A stretch of DNA of 13,409 nucleotides from Clostridia bacterium (lineage in GTDB: Bacteria > Bacillota > Clostridia > Oscillospirales > CAG-272): NCBI GenBank assembly GCA_017960705.1, contig JAGCYR010000072.1:1-13409 (forward strand), read 5' to 3'. The notes beneath the pieces were generated by a model. That model made no database searches. It had not been told where the DNA came from and saw nothing but the letters and a program-made list of their open reading frames with translations. A program made the position numbers and the translations under genes. Below, in pieces: positions 6,955-13,409 of the stretch (position 1 is its first letter; every line of letters begins with the position of its first letter).

Positions 6955-9114
6955 TCAGATCCGTTTGAAGTGGTAGACCGCGGCGTCGAAGTCGCGCAGT
7001 GCCTTCCAATCAAGGGGCAGCCCGATCTCCGCAAGCGTGCTTCCGCGGAAGGTCGCTCCCGTCTCCTCGACGAGGTAGTCCGCCGCGGGATCAAGCCCAG
7101 GCAGGCGCGGGATGAACCGTTCGCCGTTGGTGAGGTTGAAGAGTTTGACCAACGTCAAAGCCGCCTTCGACTTGTCCTTTGCGGCGAGCAGGAATCCGAA
7201 CGCTCTCCCCTCGAACGGGTCGGCGACGCGGTAGAGGTCGCCCGAGAGGATCAGATCCTCGTCGCGGCGGTAGAGCGCGTTCTGTTCCCCGATCTGCGCC
7301 TTTTCCTCGGCGGGGAGTTTCGAGAGATCGAGCTCGTAGCCCGTCGGTCCGAGATGCGCGACGGCGCACCGGGTGGCGAAGGGGGTCGTGCGCCCGTTCT
7401 GGTGGTTCGGGCAGACCGAGACGTGGCAGGACATCGCGGACGGCGGGTAGCAATAGGACGTGCCGTACTGGATCATGCACCGCATCCCCGCGTCGGTGTC
7501 GTCCGACGTCCAGATCTGCGGGAAGTAGCGGAGCATCCCGAAATCGTACCGCGAGCCGCCGCCCGAGCATCCCTCGAAGAATACCGCGGGATTGGCGAGC
7601 ACGATGCGGTCGAAGAGATCGTAGAGCCCGAGGGCGTATTCGTGGGCGAAGCACTCGCGGTCGTTCGGATCGGCGGCGGAAGACCAGAGATCCGAGACGT
7701 TGCGGTTGCTGTCCCACTTGACGTAGTCGATCGCGTTCTCCCGCAGCACCCGGTTGACCGATTCGACGATATAGTCGCGGACGTCTTTTCGGGTGACGTC
7801 GAGAACGAGCTGACGGCGGGAAAGAAGCGGCTGATACCCGGGGCATCCGATCGCCCAATCGGGATGGGCGCGGTAGAGGTCGGAATCGGGGTTGACCATT
7901 TCGGGCTCGAACCACAGACCGAACTTGAGCCCGCGGGCGTGGCAGCGGTCGATAATGGGTTTCAGCCCGTCGGGGAGCTTGTTCCGGTTGACCGTCCAGT
8001 CGCCCAGCCCCGCGGAATCGTTGACCCGCGCGCCGAACCAGCCGTCGTCGAGAACGAAGGTGTCGATCCCGGTCCCCTCCGCGGCGTCAATGATGGCGAA
8101 CAGCCGTTCGTAGTCGAAGTCGAAATAGGTCGCCTCCCAGTTGTTGACCACGATCGGGCGGGGTTTATTCACGAAAGCGGGGTTGACGATATGCGCGCGA
8201 GCGTAGTCGTGGAACGCGCGCGAAAGTCCGCCGATCCCCTCGGACGAGAAGACCAGCACCGCTTCGGGCGCGTCGAAGCTCTCCCCGGGAGCAAGCGTCT
8301 TCGCAAACGCGAAATCGTTGATACCACCGGTCAGGCGGGTCGTGCCGTTCTGCGCCCCCTCGCACGCGATCTTCCACGACGAGGAGTAGACCAGCGCCAT
8401 TCCGTAGCAGCGACCGGCGTTCTCGCCCGCCGCTTTTTCGACGAGGGCGGCGAAGGGATTGAGGGACGCAGAACTGCTGACCCGTTTGGAGTCGACCGAG
8501 GTGACGCCGTGACGGATCGGGGTGCGTTCGGGCGTACGCTCGCGCGCCCACGCGCCGTAAAGCGTGATCAGGTCGTAGCCGTTGTCGGGGAGATCCAGCG
8601 CCGCCGAATAGGCGCGCAGGATCTTGCAATCGGATTTCCCCGTATTGGTGATCCGCGCAGAGCGGGCGATCACCGGGCAATCGTCGCACACGGTATAGAA
8701 CAGGTCGACCGACGCGCCTCTGACCGGGTCGGCAAGCGTGATCGCGAGCGTCTCCCCGCCGAAGGAGGTCGGGAGCCCCGCGAGTTTGTGGTCTTTTACG
8801 ATCCGGTGACCGGTATAAGCGAGATCCAGCGCCGTTTCGCCCTCGGCGCCGCGCAGGATCAGCATCGGTTCGCGGTAGTCGCCCCGACCGTAAACGGGGG
8901 CTTCCAAGAGGATCTGATTCTGACTTAACTTGCCGGGAACGCGGGCTTCAAACGAAGTCGCCGCCTCTCCCCGGTAAAGGGAAAGATCGTCGGACGGACC
9001 GATCGGCGCGCCGAAATAACGGTGTTCGAGCACCCCGTCGGTGACGCCCATCGCGTAGGTAACGCCCTTCCCCGTCAGGGTGAAGGTCGCCGTCTTTTTG
9101 TCATATGCGATCAT
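6955..9114 (-). CDS. Alpha-galactosidase, glycoside hydrolase family 36
   Basis: GH36 enzymes remove terminal alpha-1,6-linked galactose from melibiose, raffinose-family sugars and galactomannan fragments with retention of configuration. The product (719 residues from the chosen start) has an N-terminal beta-sandwich, then the catalytic barrel. Visible motifs are NNWEATYFDFD (324-334), LDDGWFG (355-361), LWFEPEMVNPDSDL (400-413), the nucleophile Asp468 in YVKWDSNRN, CSGGGSRYD (516-524) and the acid/base Asp538 in WTSDDTDAG. The 70-residue gap between the two acids equals that in known family members. The frame stays open 54 codons further upstream. I chose the ATG at 9114 because AAAGGA lies about 8 nt before it and the longer N-terminus is arginine-rich, unlike the family, and would overlap the preceding gene. 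There is no signal peptide, so it probably acts on imported oligosaccharides. No sugar transporter or regulator is adjacent. Confidence 0.96.
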   Translation of the reverse strand: MIAYDKKTATFTLTGKGVTYAMGVTDGVLEHRYFGAPIGPSDDLSLYRGEAATSFEARVPGKLSQNQILLEAPVYGRGDYREPMLILRGAEGETALDLAYTGHRIVKDHKLAGLPTSFGGETLAITLADPVRGASVDLFYTVCDDCPVIARSARITNTGKSDCKILRAYSAALDLPDNGYDLITLYGAWARERTPERTPIRHGVTSVDSKRVSSSASLNPFAALVEKAAGENAGRCYGMALVYSSSWKIACEGAQNGTTRLTGGINDFAFAKTLAPGESFDAPEAVLVFSSEGIGGLSRAFHDYARAHIVNPAFVNKPRPIVVNNWEATYFDFDYERLFAIIDAAEGTGIDTFVLDDGWFGARVNDSAGLGDWTVNRNKLPDGLKPIIDRCHARGLKFGLWFEPEMVNPDSDLYRAHPDWAIGCPGYQPLLSRRQLVLDVTRKDVRDYIVESVNRVLRENAIDYVKWDSNRNVSDLWSSAADPNDRECFAHEYALGLYDLFDRIVLANPAVFFEGCSGGGSRYDFGMLRYFPQIWTSDDTDAGMRCMIQYGTSYCYPPSAMSCHVSVCPNHQNGRTTPFATRCAVAHLGPTGYELDLSKLPAEEKAQIGEQNALYRRDEDLILSGDLYRVADPFEGRAFGFLLAAKDKSKAALTLVKLFNLTNGERFIPRLPGLDPAADYLVEETGATFRGSTLAEIGLPLDWKALRDFDAAVYHFKRI

Positions 9115-9146
9115 AATCGGATCCTTTCCGTTTGAAATCATTCGGA

Positions 9147-9683
9147 CTATTGCAGTTCGGGCGGAAGCACGTCGCCGTAGGAGACGGTATAGCGCCATTC
9201 GACGACGTCCCCCGGCGAAAGGACGTACGCGGAGGCGCTCCGGTCGATGAAAACGCCGTTGACCAGAACGATCCAACCCGATTCGCCCCCCGCCGAAAAC
9301 TCGGCGAGATCGTTGATCGAAGAAACGTAGTAGGCGCCGCCGAAAACCGTCTGGTACGCAATGCGCAGCCGCGCGGGCTTTTCGGCGCGGAGGAGAAGGT
9401 CGAACGCGGTCATTCCCTCCGTATACAGAAAGCGGGTTTCGGAAAGATAGACCAACCCTTCGGGCAATTCGTTTCTGACCGAAGCGGAGATCTCGTCCAG
9501 ATGACCGTCGAGCGCAAGGCAGTCGACCGAGAGCGTGACGACGTCCGCCCCCTCGGGGATCTCTTCGGGATTGTAAAGGTAGTGTTCGTCGACCGACTCG
9601 ACCCGCCCGAAGAGCAGGACGCAGCCGACGACGAGCAGCAGCAGGAGAAATCCCGCCGCGACCGAAAGACAGGTCTTTTTCAT
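9147..9683 (-). CDS. DUF4430-domain exported membrane-anchored protein or lipoprotein
   Basis: This 178-residue protein begins with MKK and a hydrophobic stretch (residues 6-26). VVGC at 18-21 could be a lipoprotein processing site, but the hydrophobic run continues past the Cys (VLLFG), so an uncleaved anchor is equally possible. The outer part, about 90-166, matches DUF4430, the fold related to the transcobalamin C-terminal domain: TAFDLLLRA, YYVSSINDLAEF, GESGWIVLVNG and a closing YVLSPGDVVEWRYT. DUF4430 domains occur in exported Bacillota proteins, some with cobalamin-like or adhesion roles; the ligand here is unknown. The gene starts 13 bp after the stop of the membrane sulfatase-fold gene. 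It shows no clear ribosome binding site, so translation may be coupled to that gene. The two products probably act together at the cell surface, which is inference from spacing. Confidence 0.85.
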   Translation of the reverse strand: MKKTCLSVAAGFLLLLLVVGCVLLFGRVESVDEHYLYNPEEIPEGADVVTLSVDCLALDGHLDEISASVRNELPEGLVYLSETRFLYTEGMTAFDLLLRAEKPARLRIAYQTVFGGAYYVSSINDLAEFSAGGESGWIVLVNGVFIDRSASAYVLSPGDVVEWRYTVSYGDVLPPELQ

Positions 9684-9696
9684 CGTTTACGCAGGA

Positions 9697-11559
9697 TCAG
9701 CGGCTGCTGTCGTAGTAGGGATACTCGATCCGCTTGACGTCGATCCGCTCCCAGTTCGCGAAATCGTTGGCGTCGCCCGTGATCTTGTAGGTGATGAGGT
9801 TCCAGTCGCGGGAGGCGGTCGACCGGTTGGCTTTCGCACCGTTCATGTAGAAGTAGCGCACGACCTCCTCGTCCTCCTCAATATCGTCGACCGATCTGCC
9901 GACGGCGGTATGGTCGAGCCCGAGCGCTTCGAGGATGGTCGGGCAGAGGTTCTCGTGGGAGAGCTGTTTCTGCGAACGGCGCAGCGGGACGGTCGTATCT
10001 TCGCCCGCCGGCTTGATCATCAGGACAGGGACGCGCTCGCCGGTATCGGGTTCGCCCGTCAGGACGTTCTCGATCTCGCTCGCGTGTTCGAGGTCGGTGA
10101 TGGTCCCCGTTCTGCCGTGGTCGGCGGTCACGATGACGGTCGTCTTGTCATAAAGACCCGCCTCTTTCAGCTTGTCGATATAGATCAGGAGCGTGCCGAT
10201 ATCGCCCCGCGTCTGCTGGAGCAGTCCTTCGCGCTTCCCCTCCTTATCGGTCGGGAAGGTCGTCCGGTTGCCGTTGGCGTCCATATAGTAAGGTTCGTGC
10301 GAGCCCGACAGATGGTAGAACAGATAGGTCGCGGCGGTGTCCCTGACGGTGAGCCCGTCCCGAACGAGATCGGCGCGGAAGCGGACGTCGTCGCTCGAAT
10401 ACACGTCGTATTTGGCGTCGGGATCGTCGTAGATATAGGTGAAATAGTCGTTGGTGTAATAGTGAAAATAGGGCTTCAGCGCCTCGGGCGTCCAGCGGTA
10501 GGACGAGAGGATCATCATAGCGGAGAGGATCCTCCCCTTCGGGGGAAGCTCCATCGGGGGCGCGGCGTTCTCGACCGTGCCGATCAGCCATTCGGCGTTC
10601 CCGATGGTGTAGGGGACGTCGGTGTAGACCCGCGCGTCGATCCCGCCCTCGCGGAGCGCGGCAAGGAAAGGCGAGGTCGTAAAGGCGTTTTCGAGGTATT
10701 CGCGGGGCTTCACCGAATAGTCGGTCCTGACCCCGGTGAGCAGGTAGGCGACCGAGGGATAGGTGCGCGAATAGCTGCCGACGAAGTTCTCGTAAAAGGT
10801 GAAGCCGCCGAGCTTGTTTTCAAGTTCGGGCTCCGCCTCGAGGATCGCGTCGGCGTACTTGTTGTCGAAGCGGTCGAGCAGGAAGACCACGACGTTGTTG
10901 TTCTCCGAAACGTCGTAGATACCCTCGCGTTTGAGGTAGCCGTTCTGCGAGTTGTCGTAGAGCGAATCGGAGGTCAGGAGCATCACGATCAGGGCGACGG
11001 TCTGCGCGACGAACAGGAGCCCCGCGATCCCGCGGACGGCGTACTTCCAGGCCTTCGGGAACAGATAGTGGATAAGGAACGGCAGCAGGATCAGGATCAC
11101 CCAGAGCGCCAGATTGAGTATCGTCTTGACGCGGTAGTCGTGCCACGCGACGTCGGCGCCGTCGAGGGTGCCGTGGTCGATATTGAACAGGTTGCACTGC
11201 AGGTAGCCGCAGATAAGGAACCCGACCGAGAGCGACACGAGAGCGTTGTGGATCTTGCCCCGGACGAGGGTCAGGATCGCGCCGAGAGCGGCGAACACCC
11301 CGAGCGCAAGAAAGATCAGCGGTGGGGTCAGCGTCCTGATCCCGAACGGCAGGAAACTGTTGTTCTTGACGAAGACCTCAAGCGGCTGGAAAAGACAGAA
11401 CGTATAGGCGACGGCAAACGAGACCGGCAGGGCGTTGAACAGCCGCTGCTTCCAGTTCCGCTTGTCGCGCCAGAGGAATGCAAGTTTTTCGCCCGCCGTC
11501 GCCGGACGCTTCTTCTTTTCCGGGGCGGGGGCCGTCGGTCTTTCGACGTTGGAGTCCAT
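9697..11559 (-). CDS. Polytopic membrane sulfatase-fold (LTA-synthase-like) phosphotransferase or hydrolase
   Basis: The 620-residue protein has a Lys-rich cytoplasmic N-terminus, then about five membrane segments (roughly 42-60, 80-99, 106-124, 146-165, 175-195). An extracytoplasmic alkaline-phosphatase/sulfatase-fold domain runs from about 220 to the end. Metal-site residues are visible: Asp229 in VVVFLLDRFD, and Asp480 with His481 in VTADHGR; His421 in SGSHEPYY probably joins them. The likely nucleophile is Thr266 in SRTYPS, the position held by the formylglycine Cys in sulfatases. A Thr argues against sulfatase activity and fits LtaS or phosphoethanolamine-transferase-like enzymes that move phospho-alcohol groups onto envelope polymers. 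The true donor and acceptor are unknown. It is the first gene of the long minus-strand run; GAGGA lies about 9 nt before the ATG, and a TTTACA/TATAAT promoter is 40-65 bp upstream. The divergent neighbour is a LicC enzyme. Confidence 0.9.
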   Translation of the reverse strand: MDSNVERPTAPAPEKKKRPATAGEKLAFLWRDKRNWKQRLFNALPVSFAVAYTFCLFQPLEVFVKNNSFLPFGIRTLTPPLIFLALGVFAALGAILTLVRGKIHNALVSLSVGFLICGYLQCNLFNIDHGTLDGADVAWHDYRVKTILNLALWVILILLPFLIHYLFPKAWKYAVRGIAGLLFVAQTVALIVMLLTSDSLYDNSQNGYLKREGIYDVSENNNVVVFLLDRFDNKYADAILEAEPELENKLGGFTFYENFVGSYSRTYPSVAYLLTGVRTDYSVKPREYLENAFTTSPFLAALREGGIDARVYTDVPYTIGNAEWLIGTVENAAPPMELPPKGRILSAMMILSSYRWTPEALKPYFHYYTNDYFTYIYDDPDAKYDVYSSDDVRFRADLVRDGLTVRDTAATYLFYHLSGSHEPYYMDANGNRTTFPTDKEGKREGLLQQTRGDIGTLLIYIDKLKEAGLYDKTTVIVTADHGRTGTITDLEHASEIENVLTGEPDTGERVPVLMIKPAGEDTTVPLRRSQKQLSHENLCPTILEALGLDHTAVGRSVDDIEEDEEVVRYFYMNGAKANRSTASRDWNLITYKITGDANDFANWERIDVKRIEYPYYDSSR

Positions 11560-11596
11560 AGGATGTTGTCCTCGCTTTAAAAGTTTTATCTTGCAT

Positions 11597-11625
11597 ATTA
11601 TATCATTTTACGCGCGAATTGTAAA
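11597..11625 (-). promoter_or_regulatory. Sigma-A-type promoter for the seven-gene minus-strand run
   Basis: Read on the minus strand, TTTACA (11625-11620) is followed by a 17-bp spacer and a perfect TATAAT (11602-11597). Transcription would start near 11590, giving a leader of about 30 nt before the ATG at 11559. It lies in an AT-rich stretch unlike the surrounding GC-rich coding DNA. The call rests on consensus match and position only. Confidence 0.75.
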
Positions 11626-11659
11626 GAGCGAAAACAAAAAAAGTCTCCCGACGCGCCGC

Positions 11660-11731
11660 TTGAACAAAAAATGCGGAGAAACAGGTTGACAAGCGTTCAA
11701 TTTTATGCTACAATCTTATGCGTTTGAACGC
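11660..11731. repeat. Three TTGAAC sites in alternating orientation (candidate operator)
   Basis: TTGAAC occurs on the plus strand at 11660-11665, on the minus strand at 11695-11700 (as GTTCAA) and on the plus strand at 11724-11729. The second and third extend to a perfect 8-bp inverted repeat, GCGTTCAA at 11693-11700 and TTGAACGC at 11724-11731. This repeat brackets the -10 element and the predicted start, with centres about 31 bp apart, close to three helical turns. The placement is what one expects of a repressor operator. The binding protein is unknown; the winged-helix domain of the downstream LicC-like protein is one candidate. Confidence 0.5.
11686..11714 (+). promoter_or_regulatory. 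Strong sigma-A-type promoter for the licC-like gene
   Basis: A consensus TTGACA (11686-11691), a 17-bp spacer and TACAAT (11709-11714) with a TG extended -10 element at 11706-11707 form a near-ideal vegetative promoter. The expected transcription start is about 11721, leaving a leader of roughly 74 nt before the ATG at 11795. TTGAAC repeats lie in the spacer and just after the start, so the promoter may be under repressor control. Confidence 0.85.
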
Positions 11732-11774
11732 CCCGCGGGGCGGGTCCCCTTTTTCCAGGCGTGACCGGAGGGGA
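11729..11774 (+). promoter_or_regulatory. Structured 5' leader of the licC-like mRNA
   Basis: Immediately after the predicted start the leader contains the palindrome CGCCCCGCGGGGCG (11729-11742), able to form a 5-bp hairpin. An overlapping alternative, GGGG (11737-11740) with CCCC (11746-11749), is followed by five T residues. A third pairing joins TCCCCT (11745-11750) with AGGGGA (11769-11774), enclosing short CC/GG helices. The first and second structures are mutually exclusive, as are the second and third. The ribosome binding site (AAAGGA at 11782-11787) lies outside them. It could be an attenuator, or simply a stabilising 5' structure; stems are short and no known riboswitch was recognised. 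Confidence 0.35.
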
Positions 11775-11794
11775 AAAAACGAAAGGAAAACGGA

Positions 11795-12685
11795 ATGCTG
11801 ACCGAAAAAGAATTTGACGTACTGACCGCCCTGGAAGCGGCGAAGCGACCTCTCTCCCAGCGCGCTCTGGCAATCAGCGCGAAGATCTCGCTCGGAATGG
11901 CCAACAAGACCGTGGCGTCCCTTACCGAAAAGGGGCTGATCGCGGACGGAAGGGTCACCGAGGCGGGGCTCGCGGCGCTGGAGCCCTACCGCGTGAAACG
12001 GGCGGTATTCCTCGCCGCCGGATTCGGTTCGCGGCTGGTCCCCATTACGCTGAACACCCCGAAGCCGCTGGTACGGGTCAAGGGGAAGCGCATCATCGAT
12101 TCCCTGCTCGACGCGATCGTATCGGTCGGGATCGAGGAGATCTATATCGTGCGGGGGTATCTCGCGGACCAGTTCAACCAGCTGCTCCCGAAATACCCGA
12201 ATATCGTGTTCATCGACAACCCGATGTATATGGAGGCGAACAACATCTCCTCCGCCCTCGTCGCGCGGCACTTTCTTGAGAACGCCTATATCTGCGAAGC
12301 CGATCTTCTGCTCTACAATCCCGCCCTGATCACCAAATATCAGTACCGCTCGAACTACCTCGGGATCCCGATGGAGCGCACCGACGACTGGTGCCTGACG
12401 ACCAAGCGCGGGATCGTCACCAAGATCGGGATCGGCGGCACGAACTGCCACCAGATCGTCGGGATCTCCTACTGGAACGCCGAGGACGGCGCGCGGCTCG
12501 GACGGCAGCTCGAGGAGGACTTCAACGCCCCGGGCGGCAAGGAACGCTTCTGGGATCAGGTCCCGCTCGAAAACCATATCTCCGACTACAAAGTAGGCGT
12601 GCGCGAATGCCGCTTCGAGGACATCTGCGAGATCGACACCTTCGCCGAACTGCAGAAACTCGACGAGACCTACCGCATCCGGTAA
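11795..12685 (+). CDS. licC: LicC-family phosphocholine cytidylyltransferase fused to an N-terminal winged-helix domain
   Basis: LicC enzymes activate phosphocholine with CTP to CDP-choline, the donor for decorating teichoic acids or other surface glycans. The 296-residue protein has a winged-helix-like domain at 1-64 (LTEKEFDVL, LSQRALAISAKISLGMANKTVASL, then TEKGLI and a wing). A nucleotidyltransferase domain follows from about 68. It has the NTP loop LAAGFGSRLVPITLNTPKPL (73-92), GYLADQF (121-127), NPMYMEANNISSAL (142-155) and the metal-site EAD (168-170). IVGISYWN (221-228) and CEIDTFAEL (278-286) complete the LicC-type pattern. Pneumococcal LicC is about 229 residues and lacks the first domain. 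AAAGGA lies 7 nt before the ATG. The gene stands alone between a strong promoter and a terminator; no choline kinase or transporter is in view. A related sugar-phosphate substrate cannot be excluded. Confidence 0.9.
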   Translation: MLTEKEFDVLTALEAAKRPLSQRALAISAKISLGMANKTVASLTEKGLIADGRVTEAGLAALEPYRVKRAVFLAAGFGSRLVPITLNTPKPLVRVKGKRIIDSLLDAIVSVGIEEIYIVRGYLADQFNQLLPKYPNIVFIDNPMYMEANNISSALVARHFLENAYICEADLLLYNPALITKYQYRSNYLGIPMERTDDWCLTTKRGIVTKIGIGGTNCHQIVGISYWNAEDGARLGRQLEEDFNAPGGKERFWDQVPLENHISDYKVGVRECRFEDICEIDTFAELQKLDETYRIR

Positions 12686-12726
12686 AAAACCCTTCCCTTT
12701 TTCGGGGGGCGGTTATCAAAAATCAA

Positions 12727-12768
12727 GCGCAGACCGTGTAAAACGGTCTGCGCGGTTTTTGTTTTTTC
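12727..12768. terminator. Bidirectional Rho-independent terminator between convergent genes
   Basis: A perfect 10-bp stem, GCGCAGACCG (12727-12736) and CGGTCTGCGC (12744-12753) with a 7-nt loop, is followed on the plus strand by a T-rich tract (12756-12768). It ends the licC-like transcript. A shorter A-rich run on the left side (12716-12722) gives T residues for the opposite strand, so it can also end the convergent thrH-like transcript. Confidence 0.92.
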
Positions 12769-12773
12769 GGCGA

Positions 12774-13373
12774 TCAGAGGGCGGCGGAAATGCCCGCGAG
12801 CAGATCGGAGAACTCCTCGTAGGCGGGCAGATCGGGGTTGTCGGCTTTGATCTTTTCAGTCGAGCGGAAAAGGAATCCGGCTTTGCTCGCGCGGATCATC
12901 CCGAGGTCGTTGAAGCTGTCGCCCGCTGCGACGGTTTCGAATCCGATCGACTGCAGGGCGCGGACGGTCGAGAGTTTGGAGTTGGCGATCCGCATCCGGT
13001 AGCCGGTGATCTCCCCGTCCGATGCGACCTCGAGCGTGTTGCAGAAAAGGGTCGGCATCCCGAGCTTCTCCATCAGGGGGGCGGCGAACTGCTCGAAGGT
13101 ATCCGAGAGGATCAGCACCTGCGTCTTTTTGCGCAGGGCGTCGAGAAAGTCCTTCGCGCCCGGGAACGGATCGATCCCGGAAATGACTTGTTTGATCTCG
13201 TTCAGCCCGAGTTTGTGCTCCTTCAGGATCGCGAGCCGGAACTGCATCAGTTTGTCGTAGTCGGGCTCGTCGCGCGTGGTTCGTTTGAGTTCCTCGATCC
13301 CGGTCGCGCGGGAAAAGGCGATCCAGATCTCCGGTACGAGTACCCCTTCCATGTCAAGGCATACGATGTTCAA
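12774..13373 (-). CDS. thrH: ThrH-type HAD phosphatase (phosphoserine phosphatase / homoserine phosphotransferase)
   Basis: ThrH of Pseudomonas dephosphorylates phosphoserine and can transfer the phosphate to homoserine, linking serine and threonine synthesis. This 199-residue soluble protein matches that family closely along its length. HAD motif I is CLDMEGVLVPEIWIAF, with Asp7 and Glu9; the D-x-E form is typical of ThrH-type phosphoserine phosphatases. TTRDEPDYDKLM (32-43) follows. Motif II is LSDTF (Ser90), Lys133 is a motif III candidate, and motif IV is AGDSFND (Asp152, Asp156). The start codon is TTG at 13373-13371: AAGGAG lies 8 nt upstream, the N-terminus aligns with the family there, and the next in-frame ATG (Met8) would cut off the catalytic Asp7. 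The promoter is not visible in the 36 bases left upstream. The gene faces the licC-like gene across a shared terminator. Confidence 0.93.
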   Translation of the reverse strand: MNIVCLDMEGVLVPEIWIAFSRATGIEELKRTTRDEPDYDKLMQFRLAILKEHKLGLNEIKQVISGIDPFPGAKDFLDALRKKTQVLILSDTFEQFAAPLMEKLGMPTLFCNTLEVASDGEITGYRMRIANSKLSTVRALQSIGFETVAAGDSFNDLGMIRASKAGFLFRSTEKIKADNPDLPAYEEFSDLLAGISAAL

Positions 13374-13409
13374 CGTGGTTTCTCCTTTGGTATTCCTGTG
13401 TATTTGCTC

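Noticed and set aside
6970..8928. A 652-codon plus-strand open frame across the alpha-galactosidase gene
   Set aside because: It is the mirror of a GH36 coding sequence, with no recognisable motif and no ribosome binding site.
9115..9276. Upstream extension of the alpha-galactosidase frame by 54 codons
   Set aside because: It overlaps the end of the DUF4430 gene, is arginine-rich and unlike GH36 N-termini, and the ATG at 9114 has a good ribosome binding site.
9910..11580. A 556-codon plus-strand open frame across the membrane phosphotransferase gene
   Set aside because: It is antisense to a clear coding sequence, has a charged and repetitive composition, and has no promoter or ribosome binding site.
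11708..12577. A 289-codon minus-strand open frame across the licC-like gene
   Set aside because: It is antisense to a clear LicC-family coding sequence with its own promoter and ribosome binding site.

Overview
The window is 13.4 kb of GC-rich DNA with dense, ordinary bacterial gene packing. It probably comes from a Clostridia-type member of the Bacillota, possibly an uncultured gut lineage. The pointers are the pth-mfd gene pair, a LicC-type cytidylyltransferase, a GH36 alpha-galactosidase, a DUF4430 exported protein, AAGGAG-like ribosome binding sites and clean sigma-A-type promoters. This placement is inference, because there is no rRNA or other taxonomic marker. No tRNA, rRNA, insertion sequence, prophage module or CRISPR array was seen.

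Region 1 (22-11559, minus strand) holds seven genes with gaps of only 6 to 57 bp, which look like one long operon. In transcription order they are: a polytopic membrane sulfatase-fold phosphotransferase; a small DUF4430 membrane-anchored or lipoprotein; a GH36 alpha-galactosidase; a 210-aa protein of a phage/Clostridia family that may be a remote ThyX relative; a two-domain NAD+ synthase; peptidyl-tRNA hydrolase; and the transcription-repair coupling factor Mfd. A TTTACA-17-TATAAT promoter reading into the first gene lies at 11597-11625. The set mixes envelope, sugar-use, cofactor, translation-rescue and DNA-repair functions.

Region 2 (11560-11794) is an AT-rich divergent control region. It carries that minus-strand promoter and a strong plus-strand promoter, TTGACA-17-TACAAT with an extended -10 TG. 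Three copies of TTGAAC lie in alternating orientation around the plus promoter. The plus-strand transcript would begin with a GC-rich leader that can form competing hairpins.

Region 3 (11795-12685, plus strand) is a LicC-family phosphocholine cytidylyltransferase with a winged-helix DNA-binding domain fused to its N-terminus. It is followed by a bidirectional terminator and then by a convergent thrH-like HAD phosphatase gene (12774-13373, minus) that starts with TTG.

The points most worth a second look are three. The NAD+ synthase appears to have lost its glutaminase cysteine and a conserved catalytic-domain segment. The LicC enzyme carries its own DNA-binding domain beside a promoter with repeated TTGAAC sites. 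A surface phosphotransferase is divergently transcribed from that LicC gene. Together the last two suggest a locally regulated cell-surface phosphocholine or phospho-glycan system, which is a hypothesis.
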